A stretch of DNA of 64,000 bases from Rhizobium sp. CCGE 510 (GTDB lineage: Bacteria; Pseudomonadota; Alphaproteobacteria; Rhizobiales; Rhizobiaceae), in NCBI RefSeq assembly GCF_000292525.1, contig NZ_AEYF01000001.1, forward strand, positions 62,001-126,000, read 5' to 3'. The notes beneath the pieces were generated by a model. That model was not told the DNA's origin. It worked only from the letters and a program-made list of their open reading frames with translations, and did not search any database. A program made the position numbers and the translations under genes. This document shows positions 35,709-46,024 of the stretch, piece by piece (position 1 is the stretch's first letter; each line of letters opens with the position of its first letter).

Positions 35709-35741
35709 AACCGCTGCACACGTCGGGGCGACATGCTCTAG
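35709..35741. repeat. partial copy of RIME-like repeat
   Basis: AACCGCTGCACAC followed by GCGACATGCTCTAG matches the second half of the complete copies near 39.97 kb and 61.5 kb. It overlaps the lolD stop codon. Confidence 0.6.
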
Positions 35742-36421
35742 AAATCGACGATTTTGCCATCGGAAATGGTCACGCGCCGATCCATGCGGCGAGCGAGTTC
35801 GTGATTGTGGGTGGCGATGAGGGCGGCAAGGCCGGACTGGCGCACCAGCGCCTCCAGCGCGTCGAAGACGTAACTTGCCGTTTCCGGGTCGAGATTGCCG
35901 GTCGGCTCGTCGGCAAGAAGCAAGCTCGGCGCATTGGCGACGGCGCGGGCGATCGCGACGCGCTGCTGCTCGCCGCCGGAAAGCTCGCCAGGGCGATGGG
36001 CGCCACGATGGCCGATGCGCATATAGTCGAGAAGCTGGCCGGCCCGCTCGCCGGCTTCCTTCCAGGACAGCCCGGCGATCAGCTGCGGCATCATGATGTT
36101 CTCGAGTGCGGAAAATTCCGGCAGCAAGTGGTGGAATTGGTAGACGAAGCCGATCTCGCTGCGGCGGATCGCGGTGCGTTTTTCGTCTGAAAGGCCGTCG
36201 CAAGCATGGCCGTTGATGATGACTTCACCGCCATCGGGATGTTCCAAGAGGCCAGCCAGATGCAGCAGCGTCGACTTGCCGGTGCCGGAGGGAGCGACGA
36301 GAGCGACGATCTCGCCTTTCGACAGCGAGAAATCCGCACCCTTCAGGATCGGGAGCAGCGTATCGCGTTGCCCGTAATGGCGCTCGACCCCCGTAAGCTT
36401 GAGAACGACGTTGCGTTTCAT
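35738..36421 (-). CDS. lolD: lipoprotein-releasing ABC transporter ATP-binding protein
   Basis: LolD powers release of outer-membrane lipoproteins from the inner membrane. The 227-residue ATPase has Walker A ([11 protein letters not shown], about 43-53), the signature [14 protein letters not shown] (about 145-158), Walker B ([12 protein letters not shown]) and an H-loop (ATHNHELA). It follows the permease gene by 14 bases, the usual lolC/E-lolD order. Confidence 0.94.
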   Translation of the reverse strand: MKRNVVLKLTGVERHYGQRDTLLPILKGADFSLSKGEIVALVAPSGTGKSTLLHLAGLLEHPDGGEVIINGHACDGLSDEKRTAIRRSEIGFVYQFHHLLPEFSALENIMMPQLIAGLSWKEAGERAGQLLDYMRIGHRGAHRPGELSGGEQQRVAIARAVANAPSLLLADEPTGNLDPETASYVFDALEALVRQSGLAALIATHNHELARRMDRRVTISDGKIVDF

Positions 36422-36435
36422 GAAGGCGGCATTCC

Positions 36436-37740
36436 TTATTCGTAGCGCAGGGCCTGCACCGGATCGAGCCTGGAGGCACGCCAGGCCGGGAAGATCGTCG
36501 CGATGAAGGAGAGCGTCAACGCCATGACGACGATCGAGATGGTTTCGCTGAGATCCATCTCGGCCGGCAGCTGGCTGAGGAAATAGACCTGCGGATTGAA
36601 GATCACGGTGCCCGAAACCCAGGAGAAGAACTGGCGGATGGATTCGATGTTGACGCAGACGAGGACGCCGAGCAGCACGCCGGCCATGGTGCCGACGATG
36701 CCGATCGCCGCCCCGGTCATGAAGAAGATACGCATGATTGCGCCGGCGCTGGCGCCCATGGTGCGCAGAATGGCGATATCGCTGCCTTTGTCCTTCACCA
36801 GCATGATCAGGCCGGAGATGATGTTCAACGCCGCGACAAGCACGATCAGCGTCAGGATCATGAACATGACGTTGCGCTCGACCTGCAGCGCCGAGAAGAA
36901 GGTCTGGTTGCGCTGGCGCCAGTCGGTGAGGTTGATCTGGCGGCCTGCCGCTTCCTCCACCTTGGGTCTCAGAGTGTCGATATCGTCGGGGTGATCGACG
37001 AAGAGTTCGATCGACTGCACCAGTCCCTCGGCATTGAAAAAGAGCTGCGATTCCTCGAGCGGCATAAAGATAATCGAGGAATCATATTCCGACATGCCGA
37101 TCTCGAAGAGGCCGGAGATCTTGTAGGACTTGACGCGCGGGCTGACGCCCATCGGCGTGATGTCACCATCCGGCGACGTCAGCGTGATGAGGTCGCCGAC
37201 GTTCAGGCCGAGCTGGTTGGCCATGCCGGTGCCGATCAGCACGCCTTGGCCGGAGGCATAACCGACCATGTCGCCTGATTTGATATTGTCTGAGATCGTC
37301 TTGAGCTTGGTCAGGTCCTCAGCGCGGGCGCCGCGCACCAGCGCACCGGTGCTGCCGCCCGCCTGGGCGGAGGCAAGCACTTGACCTTCCACCAGCGGCA
37401 GCGCCATCTTGACGCCCGGCACGGCGGCCAGCCTGCTGGAGAGGTCGGGATAATCGGTGAAGGGACCATCGGACGGCTGGACGATCATGTGGCCGTTGAT
37501 GCCGAGGATGCGCGAGACGAGCTCGGTGCGGAAGCCGTTCATCACCGCCATGACGATGATCAGCGTCGCAACGCCAAGCGTGATGCCGACGAAGGAGAAG
37601 CCCGCAATGACCGAGATGAAGGCTTCCTTGCGGCGGGCGCGCAGGTAGCGCCACGCCACGAGGCGTTCGAAGGTGGAAAATGGCTTGCCAGCCGGACCCA
37701 AGCCGGATTTTGAACTCCGGTCCACTGCTGCCTCTGCCAT
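36436..37740 (-). CDS. lolC: lipoprotein-releasing ABC transporter permease (LolC/LolE family)
   Basis: The 434-residue membrane protein has an N-terminal span (about 42-65), a large periplasmic domain (about 70-280) and three C-terminal spans, the LolC/E (FtsX-like) topology. Only one such permease is present, as in many alphaproteobacteria, where a single LolF-like protein can replace LolC and LolE. It lies between proS and lolD, 15 bases after proS, and forms an operon with both. Confidence 0.9.
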   Translation of the reverse strand: MAEAAVDRSSKSGLGPAGKPFSTFERLVAWRYLRARRKEAFISVIAGFSFVGITLGVATLIIVMAVMNGFRTELVSRILGINGHMIVQPSDGPFTDYPDLSSRLAAVPGVKMALPLVEGQVLASAQAGGSTGALVRGARAEDLTKLKTISDNIKSGDMVGYASGQGVLIGTGMANQLGLNVGDLITLTSPDGDITPMGVSPRVKSYKISGLFEIGMSEYDSSIIFMPLEESQLFFNAEGLVQSIELFVDHPDDIDTLRPKVEEAAGRQINLTDWRQRNQTFFSALQVERNVMFMILTLIVLVAALNIISGLIMLVKDKGSDIAILRTMGASAGAIMRIFFMTGAAIGIVGTMAGVLLGVLVCVNIESIRQFFSWVSGTVIFNPQVYFLSQLPAEMDLSETISIVVMALTLSFIATIFPAWRASRLDPVQALRYE

Positions 37741-37755
37741 TTCGCCTCCGTCTCC

Positions 37756-39078
37756 TTAAGCCACGAACCTGTTGATCGCCGCTTCGATGGTCATCGTTTC
37801 GCGGGCGCCGGTCTTGCGGTCCTTCACCTCAACTTCGCCGTTGGCGACCGCGCGCGGGCCGGCGATGATCTGGACGGGCACACCGATCAGGTCGGCGGTC
37901 GCGAATTTCGTGCCGGCCCGGTCGTCGGTATCGTCATAGAGCACATCCTTGCCGGCCTTGGTCAGCGCGGCATAGATCAGCTCGCAGGTATCGTCGCAGG
38001 CCTGATCGCCTGCCTTCATGTTGATCACCACGACATCGAAGGGCGCGACGGATGCCGGCCAGATGATTCCGTTGTCGTCATGCGATGCTTCGATGATGGC
38101 GGGAACAAGGCGTGTCGGGCCGATACCGTAGGAACCCATATGAACGAAGTGGTCCTTGCCGTCGGGTCCCTGCACTTTCGCGCCCATCGCCTCGGAATAT
38201 TTCGTGCCGAAATAGAAAATATGGCCGACCTCGATGCCGCGCGCCGAAAGGCGGTCGCCTTCGGGAACGGCGCTGAAAGCCGCCTCGTCATGCATTTCCG
38301 AGGTCGCCGCATAGAGCGAGGTCCATTTGTCGAAGATCGTCTGCAAACCCTCGACGCTGTCGAAATCGGTGCGGTCGTCGGGAATATCGAAGTCGACGAA
38401 ATCCTTGTGGCAGAACACCTCGGATTCGCCGGTGTCGGCGAGGATGATGAATTCATGGCTGAGATTGCCGCCGATCGGGCCGGTATCGGCGCGCATCGGG
38501 ATGGCGCGCAGGCCGAGCCGATCGAAGGTCCTGAGGTAGGCGGCGAACATCTTGTTGTAGGAATGCTCCGCCCCTTCGCGCGTCAGATCGAAGGAATAGG
38601 CATCCTTCATCATGAATTCGCGTGAGCGCATGGTGCCGAAGCGCGGCCGGATCTCGTCGCGGAACTTCAGCTGGATGTGATAGAGATTGAGCGGCAGGTC
38701 CTTGTAGGACTTGACGGAGGAGCGGAAAATATCCGTCACCATCTCTTCGTTGGTAGGGCCATAGAGCATCGGCCGATCCTGGCGGTCCTTGATGCGCAGC
38801 ATCTCCTTGCCGTAGGCGTCATAACGGCCGCTCTCCTGCCAGAGTTCGGCCGATTGCAAGGTCGGCATCGAAAGCTCGATAGCGCCGGCCCGGTTCTGCT
38901 CGTCACGGATAATGGCGTTGACCTTGTCGAGCACGCGTTTGCCGAGCGGCAGCCAGGAATAGATGCCCTGCGACTGCTGGCGGATCATGCCGGCGCGCAG
39001 CATCAGCCGGTGGGAAACGATTTCCGCCTCCTTGGGGTTTTCCTTGAGGATGGGCATGAAATAGCGGGACAGACGCAT
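37756..39078 (-). CDS. proS: prolyl-tRNA synthetase
   Basis: ProS charges tRNA-Pro. The 440-residue protein is the short alphaproteobacterial type without the editing insertion of the longer E. coli enzyme. Class II motifs appear as motif 2 [25 protein letters not shown] (near 140-164) and motif 3 [12 protein letters not shown] (near 325-336). The C-terminal anticodon-binding domain covers about 340-440. I chose ATG 39078 ([13 protein letters not shown]), since an upstream in-frame start at 39183 adds a 35-residue Ser/Arg-rich leader absent from the family. Confidence 0.95.
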   Translation of the reverse strand: MRLSRYFMPILKENPKEAEIVSHRLMLRAGMIRQQSQGIYSWLPLGKRVLDKVNAIIRDEQNRAGAIELSMPTLQSAELWQESGRYDAYGKEMLRIKDRQDRPMLYGPTNEEMVTDIFRSSVKSYKDLPLNLYHIQLKFRDEIRPRFGTMRSREFMMKDAYSFDLTREGAEHSYNKMFAAYLRTFDRLGLRAIPMRADTGPIGGNLSHEFIILADTGESEVFCHKDFVDFDIPDDRTDFDSVEGLQTIFDKWTSLYAATSEMHDEAAFSAVPEGDRLSARGIEVGHIFYFGTKYSEAMGAKVQGPDGKDHFVHMGSYGIGPTRLVPAIIEASHDDNGIIWPASVAPFDVVVINMKAGDQACDDTCELIYAALTKAGKDVLYDDTDDRAGTKFATADLIGVPVQIIAGPRAVANGEVEVKDRKTGARETMTIEAAINRFVA

Positions 39079-39334
39079 GGCGGATTCCGAAGCAGTTGAG
39101 ATCCCGCAGCAGGCGGAATCGAAAGACAATGGTGAATGTCGGGAGCGTTCATAGCCGCTTCGCGGCAGGAAGGAAACCCGCAACGGACGTTGGCAACCTC
39201 CCCGAAGCGCATGTTCGCACCCGCAAAATGGAAGGGCGTCAAAAAGCGCGTGTTTATAAGGACTTGAACGAAAATCTTGTCAACAGAAAAATTTTACTAG
39301 AGTGTAGCAAAAATGCAAAAAAAGCTAATGACAA
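39079..39334. other. gap upstream of proS
   Basis: This 256-base stretch contains the proS promoter region on the minus strand. Its right half is AT-rich and could hold the plus-strand promoter of the candidate sRNA (for example CTTGTC near 39273). No gene is seen. Confidence 0.4.
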
Positions 39335-39506
39335 AGCCCAATGTTTGAGCTAGCTTTAGCTCACAAAACAGGCAAGAGAGATAAATTCTTGCCAAATTCG
39401 CGGTCAAGTCTTGGGAGGATCAGATCTTAGGCGCGCTCGTCGCTGCCCCGGCAACGGTTACGGATCACGCGATACTTAAAACAAGGCTTTTAGCCTTGTT
39501 TTTTTT
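39335..39506 (+). ncRNA. candidate small RNA between proS and DUF1467 (5' end approximate)
   Basis: A plus-strand transcript is implied by a very strong terminator at 39478-39506 with no gene ending before it. Upstream are two perfect hairpins: GAGCTA-GCTT-TAGCTC (39347-39362) and GGCAAGA...TCTTGCC (39371-39393). A single-stranded purine stretch GGGAGGATCAGATC lies at 39413-39426. The AT-rich region before 39330 could hold its promoter. A 29-codon open frame (39341-39430) overlaps it but lacks a ribosome binding site, so an RNA is more likely than a peptide. Confidence 0.55.
39478..39506 (+). terminator. very strong orphan terminator
   Basis: AAAACAAGGC (39478-39487) pairs with GCCTTGTTTT (39493-39502) around a 5-base loop, and the T run continues to 39506. 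The flanking genes are both on the minus strand and end or start elsewhere, so it belongs to an unannotated plus-strand transcript. Confidence 0.9.
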
Positions 39507-39642
39507 GGCTTTTCGACTTCATCCGACCCTAAAGATCCGGGCGACTTGCGTAAGGGAATGATCCTCATTCCGTTACGGCAGCTCTTTGCCGCAATCGCAT
39601 GACGCCGGTATGACGAAGTTCGCTTTTCAATGATATACATCT

Positions 39643-39659
39643 GCCCAAAGTTTGGGCAA
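39643..39659. other. 17-base perfect palindrome near the DUF1467 stop
   Basis: TGCCCAAA-G-TTTGGGCA is symmetric with a single central base. It lies 11 bases after the DUF1467 stop. It could be a protein-binding site or part of a weak hairpin. Confidence 0.35.
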
Positions 39660-39669
39660 AAGCTGGACG

Positions 39670-39945
39670 TCAATAGAAGCTCGGCCCGAGTTGCGGAAGG
39701 GCATCGAAGCCCCAGCCGAAATAGGTGTCGCAGAGATACCAGAGGCCGTAGATCAGAGCGGAAATCAGCGTCGTCAACGAAAAGACGAAGGCGGCGCGAA
39801 ACCGGCTGGGCGCGCTCGGAACGGTGCCGAACACCACATCATTGTCCTCCGCCTGGGTGCGCAGCCCGATCGGCAGAACGGCAAACAGCGTCATCCACCA
39901 GACGATGAAGTAGACGGCAAATCCCTGAAGAAATGTCTGGAGCAT
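39670..39945 (-). CDS. DUF1467 family membrane protein
   Basis: The 91-residue protein has two membrane segments (about 7-28 and 52-72) and the conserved loop LPIGLRTQAEDNDVVFGTVPSAP, the DUF1467 pattern. The function is unknown. It lies between mce and proS in many alphaproteobacteria, from memory. Confidence 0.88.
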   Translation of the reverse strand: MLQTFLQGFAVYFIVWWMTLFAVLPIGLRTQAEDNDVVFGTVPSAPSRFRAAFVFSLTTLISALIYGLWYLCDTYFGWGFDALPQLGPSFY

Positions 39946-39966
39946 TGTGGTTCCCGGTAGTGTCGC

Positions 39967-40076
39967 GCTAAAGCGCGTCGCGATCTTTCAGATTCGCTCC
40001 TTGCGCTTTAACTCATTGTTTTACGCATGTCGTTGCCGCAAAACCGCTGCACACTTTTGCGCGACATGCTTTAGAG
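39967..40076. repeat. RIME-like repeat, complete copy A
   Basis: About 110 bases consisting of two palindromic halves: TAAAGCGC...GCGCTTTA and GCATGTCG...CGACATGC, with ACCGCTGCACACTTTTGCG in the second. The same element occurs in inverted orientation at 61473-61579. Confidence 0.75.
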
Positions 40077-40189
40077 GACGGCGACAGACATTCTGTCACT
40101 TTGCGTTAGGCGCCCTTATACGGCGGAATGGCGATCAATTCAAAGCGGATGAAGCCCATAGCCGGCTTGGAGGCATTCTGCCGCAGGGG

Positions 40190-40594
40190 TCACGCCTGTT
40201 CGAGTTCGATCAGCGTGCCGAAGAAATCCTTCGGATGCAGAAACAGCACCGGCTTGCCATGCGCGCCGGTTTTCGGCTGGCCGTCGCCGAGCACCCTCGC
40301 CCCGGATGCGACCAGCCGGTCACGGGCGAGAATGATATCGTCCACCTCGTAGCAGATGTGGTGCATGCCGCCGGACGGGTTCTTTTCGAGAAAGGCTGCG
40401 ATCGGCGAGGTATCGCCGAGAGGTTGCAACAATTCGACCTTGGTGTTCGGCAATTCGACGAAGACGACAGTGACGCCGTGTTCCGGCAGAGCCTGCGGCT
40501 GCGATACGGCTGCGCCCAGCGTGTCCCGATAGGCGGCCGTTGCCGCGGCCAGATCGGCAACGGCAATGGCGACATGGTTCACCCGGCCAAGCAT
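40190..40594 (-). CDS. mce: methylmalonyl-CoA epimerase
   Basis: This 134-residue glyoxalase-fold enzyme interconverts the 2R and 2S forms of methylmalonyl-CoA in propionyl-CoA catabolism. It begins LGRVNHVAIAVADL, whose His is a metal ligand. It also shows VELLQPLGDTSPIAAFLEKN, GGMHHICYEVDD (second His) and a C-terminal Glu in GTLIELEQA. It follows rnj directly (2-base gap) and is probably in the nuo-birA-rnj-mce transcript. Confidence 0.93.
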   Translation of the reverse strand: MLGRVNHVAIAVADLAAATAAYRDTLGAAVSQPQALPEHGVTVVFVELPNTKVELLQPLGDTSPIAAFLEKNPSGGMHHICYEVDDIILARDRLVASGARVLGDGQPKTGAHGKPVLFLHPKDFFGTLIELEQA

Positions 40595-40596
40595 GT

Positions 40597-42267
40597 TTAG
40601 ACCTTGGTAACGAAGGCGGTGACGAGCGGCTTCTTGCCCCAGGCCTGGTTCGCGGCCGAGCGGATGGCCCGGCGCACGGCCTCCTGCACCATGTCGACAT
40701 CCTTGCGACGGGCGCGCGGAATGCTCTCGATGGCGCTGATCGCCGCTTCGAAGAGCGTATCTTCCATCTCCTCGCCCTCGACGTCATAGACCGGCAAGCC
40801 GATCGCAACGAGATCGGGATCGCCGACGATATCATAGCGGGCGTCGAGCACGACGCTGACCGCGACGTGGCCGACATAGGAAAGCTTCTTGCGTTCGCCG
40901 ATCCCCATCTCGTCGAAATCGCCGATCAGCGAACCGTCCTTGTAGATGCGGCCATGCGGCGCCTGGCCGATCACCTCAGCGGGACCGGGCGCCAGCCGCA
41001 GGATGTCGCCGTTGCGCACGCGCGGCACCAGGGCGATGCCGGATTGTTCGGCAAGTTCCTTGTGCGCGGTCAGATGCGTCGCCTCGCCATGCACCGGCAC
41101 GACGATCTTCGGCCGCGTCCATTCATACATCCGCTGCAACTCGTTGCGACGCGGATGGCCGGAGACGTGGACCAGCGCTTCGGTATCGGTGATGATGTGC
41201 ACACCTTGCTCGACAAGACCGTTCTTGATGTCCTGGATCGCCTTCTCGTTGCCGGGAATGGAGCGCGAGGAAAAGACGACGATATCGCCTGCCGCAAACG
41301 CCACGTTGCGCATCTCGTCGCGAGAAAGCTTGGCAAGCGCTGCCCGTGCCTCACCCTGGCTGCCGGTCAGGATGACGACGACCTTGTCGCGCGGGATATA
41401 GCCGTATTCGTCCTCGGAGATGAAGGGCTTCACGCCTTCCATCAGGCCGATATCCTGGGCAACGTTAACGACGCGCTTCAGCGAACTGCCGAGCAGCAGC
41501 ACTTCGCGGCCAGCCGCCTCGGCAGCCTCGGCAACGGTACGTATGCGCCCGACATTCGACGAGAAGGTGGTGATCGCCACCCGGCCTTCGGCATTTTCGA
41601 TGATCTTGCGCAGGCTTTCCGACACATCCTTTTCGGAGGGCGAAACGCCGTCGCGCAGCGCGTTGGTGGAATCGCACATCAGCGCCAGAACGCCTTCGTC
41701 GCCGAGCTGGCGGAAACGCGTCTCATCGGTCAGGGGTCCGAGCGAAGGCTCGTGGTCGATCTTCCAGTCGCCGGTGTGGATGACGTTGCCGACCGGCGTG
41801 CGGATCATCAGCGACATCGGCTCGGGGATCGAATGGTTGACGGCCACACCCTCGATGCTGAAGGGGCCGACATTGATGGTGTCGCCTGCCTTGAACGGCG
41901 TCACCGGCACTTCACCGATCCTGGCCTTTTCGAAATTGCGCTTGGCTTCGAGCAGACCAGCGGTAAAGCCCGAGGCATAGACCGGCACGTTGAGCCCGGG
42001 CCAGAGATCGGCGAGCGCGCCATAATGATCTTCATGCGCATGAGTAATAATGATCGCCTTGAGGTTCTTGCGCTCACTGGCAAGGAACCGGATATCGGGC
42101 AGCACCAGGTCGACGCCCGGCAGGTCGGGGCCGGGAAAGGTGACGCCGCAATCGACCATGATCCATTGGCGATGCTCCGGCGGGCCGTAGCCATAGAGAG
42201 CGAGATTCATGCCGATCTCGCCAACGCCGCCCAGAGGCAGGAATACCAACTCGTCCTGTTTCGCCAT
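40597..42267 (-). CDS. rnj: ribonuclease J
   Basis: RNase J combines 5'-to-3' exonuclease and endonuclease activity in rRNA maturation and mRNA decay. The 556-residue protein has a metallo-beta-lactamase domain with THAHEDHYGAL (HxHxDH, about 77-87), a beta-CASP domain (about 215-350), and a closing His in HVSGHPRRNEL. A C-terminal domain follows (about 450-556). Alphaproteobacteria are unusual in having both RNase J and RNase E, and both are present in this window. Confidence 0.95.
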   Translation of the reverse strand: MAKQDELVFLPLGGVGEIGMNLALYGYGPPEHRQWIMVDCGVTFPGPDLPGVDLVLPDIRFLASERKNLKAIIITHAHEDHYGALADLWPGLNVPVYASGFTAGLLEAKRNFEKARIGEVPVTPFKAGDTINVGPFSIEGVAVNHSIPEPMSLMIRTPVGNVIHTGDWKIDHEPSLGPLTDETRFRQLGDEGVLALMCDSTNALRDGVSPSEKDVSESLRKIIENAEGRVAITTFSSNVGRIRTVAEAAEAAGREVLLLGSSLKRVVNVAQDIGLMEGVKPFISEDEYGYIPRDKVVVILTGSQGEARAALAKLSRDEMRNVAFAAGDIVVFSSRSIPGNEKAIQDIKNGLVEQGVHIITDTEALVHVSGHPRRNELQRMYEWTRPKIVVPVHGEATHLTAHKELAEQSGIALVPRVRNGDILRLAPGPAEVIGQAPHGRIYKDGSLIGDFDEMGIGERKKLSYVGHVAVSVVLDARYDIVGDPDLVAIGLPVYDVEGEEMEDTLFEAAISAIESIPRARRKDVDMVQEAVRRAIRSAANQAWGKKPLVTAFVTKV

Positions 42268-42284
42268 AATTTTCGTTTTTTCCG

Positions 42285-43049
42285 CTATCTAAAAAACACA
42301 TCGCCGGCAGCAATGGGCATCATCCTGCCAGTGCCGGTATCGAGCATCAACAAGCCATTATCATCAATTCCGGCGAATTGTCCGGAAATCGATCGGTCCG
42401 GCAAATTCACCGTAATCCTTTCGCCAATACCACAGGCTATCTCGCGCCAGCGCGCGGTGATTTCGCCAATGCCGCGGCCCTGGTCCCAGAGATCGAGCAC
42501 GCCAGCCATCGCGGCGAAGAGGTGGGCGAAAAGTTCCTCCGGAGAGGCCGCACTTGCATGCTGACGCAGGCAGGTGACGGGGTAGAGCGGATTGTCGGGC
42601 ATCACCGAAACATTGATGCCTATGCCGACGATCAGTGCGTAGCGGCCATCCGGCAGGCCTTCGCCTTCGACGAGAATGCCGCAGGTCTTCTTTCGTCCTA
42701 TGAGGATATCGTTCGGCCATTTGATCTCGAGCGGCTCGGCGCCTGGCGGCAGCACCTGGCGGATCGCCTGGTGCACGGCAACGGCAACGGCAAGCGGCAA
42801 AGAGCTCAAGCGCTCCATCGGCGCCGGGTCGATCAGCAGAAGAGAGGCGTAGAGATTGCCGCGTTCGGAAACCCAGAGCCTGCCCCGACGGCCGCGGCCG
42901 CCGGTCTGCCGTTCGGCCGTCACCCAGAGATTGCCGCCATCGCCCGCCCGAGCCCGGGCGAGGCATTCGCTGTTGGTGGACGATGTTTCCGACAGAGCCT
43001 CGTGCCTGAAATCGCCGAGCGATATCCGGCGCCGCCCGTCGGAAGCCAT
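42285..43049 (-). CDS. birA: biotin-[acetyl-CoA-carboxylase] ligase
   Basis: BirA attaches biotin to carboxylase carrier domains. The 254-residue protein has the ligase domain with the biotinyl-AMP loop GGRGRRGRLWVS (about 51-62), the KWPNDIL motif (about 112-118) and the small C-terminal domain. It has no N-terminal helix-turn-helix, so unlike E. coli BirA it cannot repress transcription. ATG 43049 overlaps the nuoN stop by one base (TGATG), so it is translated at the end of the nuo operon. Confidence 0.92.
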   Translation of the reverse strand: MASDGRRRISLGDFRHEALSETSSTNSECLARARAGDGGNLWVTAERQTGGRGRRGRLWVSERGNLYASLLLIDPAPMERLSSLPLAVAVAVHQAIRQVLPPGAEPLEIKWPNDILIGRKKTCGILVEGEGLPDGRYALIVGIGINVSVMPDNPLYPVTCLRQHASAASPEELFAHLFAAMAGVLDLWDQGRGIGEITARWREIACGIGERITVNLPDRSISGQFAGIDDNGLLMLDTGTGRMMPIAAGDVFFR

Positions 43050-44494
43050 CAAAAGAGCGTCGCGGCGGCAAGCTCGGCCGCACCGCCGATCGGGCCGCCG
43101 ATCAAGACATAGGCGGTGACGAACAGACCGGAGAGACCGAAAACCAGACGCAACGAACCGGAGACGCGGGCGAATTCGCCGGTCGCCTCATCGAACCACA
43201 TCAGCTTGATGACACGCAGATAATAATAGGCGCCGACCACCGAGGCGAGAACGCCGATGATGGCGAGCGCATAAAGCTTGGCTTCGATGGCGGCGACGAA
43301 GACGAAGTACTTGGCGAAGAAGCCGGCAAGCGGCGGGATGCCGGCGAGCGAGAACATCAGCGCCGTCAGCACAACGGCCATGAACGGGTTGGTGGTGGAA
43401 AGGCCGGCGAGATCGTCGACATTTTCGACGACGGTGCCGTCCTTGCGGCGCATCGACATGATGATCGCAAAGGTGCCGAGGGTCATGACCATGTAGATGA
43501 CCATATACAGCATGACGCCGGAAACGCCGGTCTGGTTGCCGGCGGCAAGGCCGACCAGCGCGTAGCCCATGTGGCCGATCGACGAATAGGCCATCAGCCG
43601 CTTGATGTTTTTCTGGCCGATCGCGGCAAACGCGCCGAGCAGCATCGAAGCGATCGAAATGAAGACGACGACCTGCTGCCAATCCGCCAGAACCGGCTGG
43701 AAGGCGGTGATGACGATGCGCGTCATCATCGCCATGGCGGCAACCTTGGGGGCTGCAGCCAGGAAGGCGGTGACCGGCGTCGGCGCGCCTTCATAGACGT
43801 CGGGCGTCCACATATGGAAGGGAACGGCGGAGATCTTGAAGGCGATGCCGGCAAGGATGAAGACCAGGCCGAAGATCAGACCGAGCGAACGCGCACCCTC
43901 GACGGAAAGCGCCTGAGCGATCTCGGAGAAGTGGGTGTGGCCGGTGAAGCCATAGACCAGCGACATGCCATAGAGCAGCATGCCGGAGGAAAGCGCGCCG
44001 AGAACGAAATATTTCAGGCCGGCTTCGGTCGACTTCAGGCTGTCGCGGTTGATCGCGGCGACGACATAGAGCGCCAGCGACTGAAGTTCCAGCGCGAGAT
44101 AGAGCGAAATCAGGTCGTTGGCCGAGATCATCAAGAGGATGCCGAGGGTCGCAAGCACCAGCAGAACCGGGAACTCGAACTTGTCGAGTTGGTTTTCGCG
44201 TGCGTGGCCGGTCGTCATGAACAGGGCGACCAGCGAACCGATGAGCGCCACCAGCTTCATGAAGCGCGAGAAGCCGTCGGCCATGTAGACGCCGCCATAG
44301 GCGAGGCCTTCAGCGGGCACGAAGAGCAGCCACAGGCCGGCGGCCAGCAGCAGCACGATGGCGAGGCCGGTGACGACGAGGCCCGACCGCTCGCCTGAGA
44401 AGACGCCGACCATCAACAGGACAAGGGCGCCGACCGCGAGGATGAGCTCCGGCGCGGAAAGATGCAGACTGAGGAGAATTGTTTCAGCGGTCAT
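43049..44494 (-). CDS. nuoN: NADH-quinone oxidoreductase subunit N
   Basis: NuoN is one of the three antiporter-like proton-pumping subunits of complex I. The 481-residue protein has about fourteen membrane segments, with the conserved helix [16 protein letters not shown], the helix [16 protein letters not shown], and [21 protein letters not shown]. It is the last nuo gene of the operon and overlaps birA by one base. Confidence 0.96.
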   Translation of the reverse strand: MTAETILLSLHLSAPELILAVGALVLLMVGVFSGERSGLVVTGLAIVLLLAAGLWLLFVPAEGLAYGGVYMADGFSRFMKLVALIGSLVALFMTTGHARENQLDKFEFPVLLVLATLGILLMISANDLISLYLALELQSLALYVVAAINRDSLKSTEAGLKYFVLGALSSGMLLYGMSLVYGFTGHTHFSEIAQALSVEGARSLGLIFGLVFILAGIAFKISAVPFHMWTPDVYEGAPTPVTAFLAAAPKVAAMAMMTRIVITAFQPVLADWQQVVVFISIASMLLGAFAAIGQKNIKRLMAYSSIGHMGYALVGLAAGNQTGVSGVMLYMVIYMVMTLGTFAIIMSMRRKDGTVVENVDDLAGLSTTNPFMAVVLTALMFSLAGIPPLAGFFAKYFVFVAAIEAKLYALAIIGVLASVVGAYYYLRVIKLMWFDEATGEFARVSGSLRLVFGLSGLFVTAYVLIGGPIGGAAELAAATLF

Positions 44495-44512
44495 GTCCGA
44501 TAAGTCCCGTCA

Positions 44513-46024
44513 TCAATTCATAGACAGCGCAACATTCTGCGCTGCGTGCACGGCGGCCGTGTAGTTGTTGACCAGCAGATCCACCGAGGCGGCCGTCGCA
44601 TCGAAGACCGGAGCCGGGTAAACGCCGAAGAAGATGGTCAGTGCGACCAGCGGGTAGAGAATCAGCTGCTCGCGCCTGGAAAGATCAAGCAGCGCCTTCA
44701 GCTTTTCCTTCTCCAGCGCGCCGAAGATCACCCGGCGATAAAGCCAGAGTGCATAGGCGGCCGAGAGGATGACGCCGGTGGCGGCAAACAGCGCGACCCA
44801 GGTATTGACCCGGAAGACACCGATCAGCGTCAGGAATTCGCCGATAAAGCCCGACGTGCCGGGAAGCCCGACATTGGCCATGGTGAACACCATCATCGCG
44901 ACGGCATATTTCGGCATGTTGTTGACGAGACCGCCATAGGCGTTGATCTCGCGGGTGTGGGTGCGGTCGTAAATGACGCCGACGCAGAGGAAGAGCGCGC
45001 CGGAGACGATGCCGTGCGACAGCATCTGGAAGATCGAACCCTGAACACCCTGCATGTTAGCGGCAAAGATGCCCATGGTGACGTAGCCCATGTGCGCCAC
45101 CGAGGAATAGGCGATCAGCTTCTTGATATCGTCCTGCATCATCGCCACCAAGGAGGTGTAGATGATCGCAATGACCGACAGGGCGAAGACGAACGGCGCG
45201 AAATAGTCTGATGCGACCGGGAACATGCCGAGCGAGAAGCGAATCAGACCGTAGCCGCCGAGCTTCAACAGCACGCCGGCCAGGATCACCGAGCCCGCCG
45301 TCGGCGCCTGAACGTGAGCATCAGGAAGCCAGGTATGAACCGGCCACATCGGCATTTTCACCGCGAAGGAGGCGAAGAAGGCAAGCCATAACCAGGTCTG
45401 CAGCGCCGGCGGGAATTTATAAGCCAGCAGCGCGGTGATGTCGGTCGTGCCGGCCTGCCAGTACATCGCCATGATGGCGAGCAGCATCAGCACCGAGCCG
45501 AGCAGCGTATAGAGGAAGAACTTGTAACTCGCGTAGACGCGGTCCTTGCCGCCCCAGACGCCGATGATCAGGAACATCGGGATGAGGCCCGCCTCGAAGA
45601 AGACGTAGAAGAGCACGATATCGAGCGAGACGAAGACACCGACCATCATCGTTTCGAGGATGAGGAAGGCAATCATATATTCCTTCAGGCGCTTCTCGAT
45701 CGAGAGCCAGCTCGCCAGCACGCAGAAGGGCATGAGGAAGGTCGACAGGATGACGAACAGCATCGAGATGCCGTCGACGCCCAGGTGGTAGCCGATGCCG
45801 GTGCCGAGCCAGTCATGCTTTTCGAGCATTTGGAAGCCCGGATTGGCATTGTCGAAGCCGGTCCAGATGAAGAGCGAGACGACGAAGGTGAAGACGGTGG
45901 TGATCAGCGAGATCCACAGCACGTTCTTCCGGCCGGTTTCGCTCTCGCCGTTCATCAATAGCAGGAGCACCACGCCGACGAGCGGCAGGAAGGTGACCGT
46001 TGAAAGAATAGGCCAATCGGTCAT
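44513..46024 (-). CDS. nuoM: NADH-quinone oxidoreductase subunit M
   Basis: This 503-residue antiporter-like membrane subunit has about fourteen segments. Typical motifs are the Glu in [32 protein letters not shown] and [17 protein letters not shown]. Its start overlaps the nuoL stop by one base. Confidence 0.96.
   Translation of the reverse strand: MTDWPILSTVTFLPLVGVVLLLLMNGESETGRKNVLWISLITTVFTFVVSLFIWTGFDNANPGFQMLEKHDWLGTGIGYHLGVDGISMLFVILSTFLMPFCVLASWLSIEKRLKEYMIAFLILETMMVGVFVSLDIVLFYVFFEAGLIPMFLIIGVWGGKDRVYASYKFFLYTLLGSVLMLLAIMAMYWQAGTTDITALLAYKFPPALQTWLWLAFFASFAVKMPMWPVHTWLPDAHVQAPTAGSVILAGVLLKLGGYGLIRFSLGMFPVASDYFAPFVFALSVIAIIYTSLVAMMQDDIKKLIAYSSVAHMGYVTMGIFAANMQGVQGSIFQMLSHGIVSGALFLCVGVIYDRTHTREINAYGGLVNNMPKYAVAMMVFTMANVGLPGTSGFIGEFLTLIGVFRVNTWVALFAATGVILSAAYALWLYRRVIFGALEKEKLKALLDLSRREQLILYPLVALTIFFGVYPAPVFDATAASVDLLVNNYTAAVHAAQNVALSMN

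Noticed and set aside
39341-39430. 29-codon frame inside the candidate sRNA
   Set aside because: It has no ribosome binding site, and its start region is part of a perfect hairpin, so RNA function is the better explanation.
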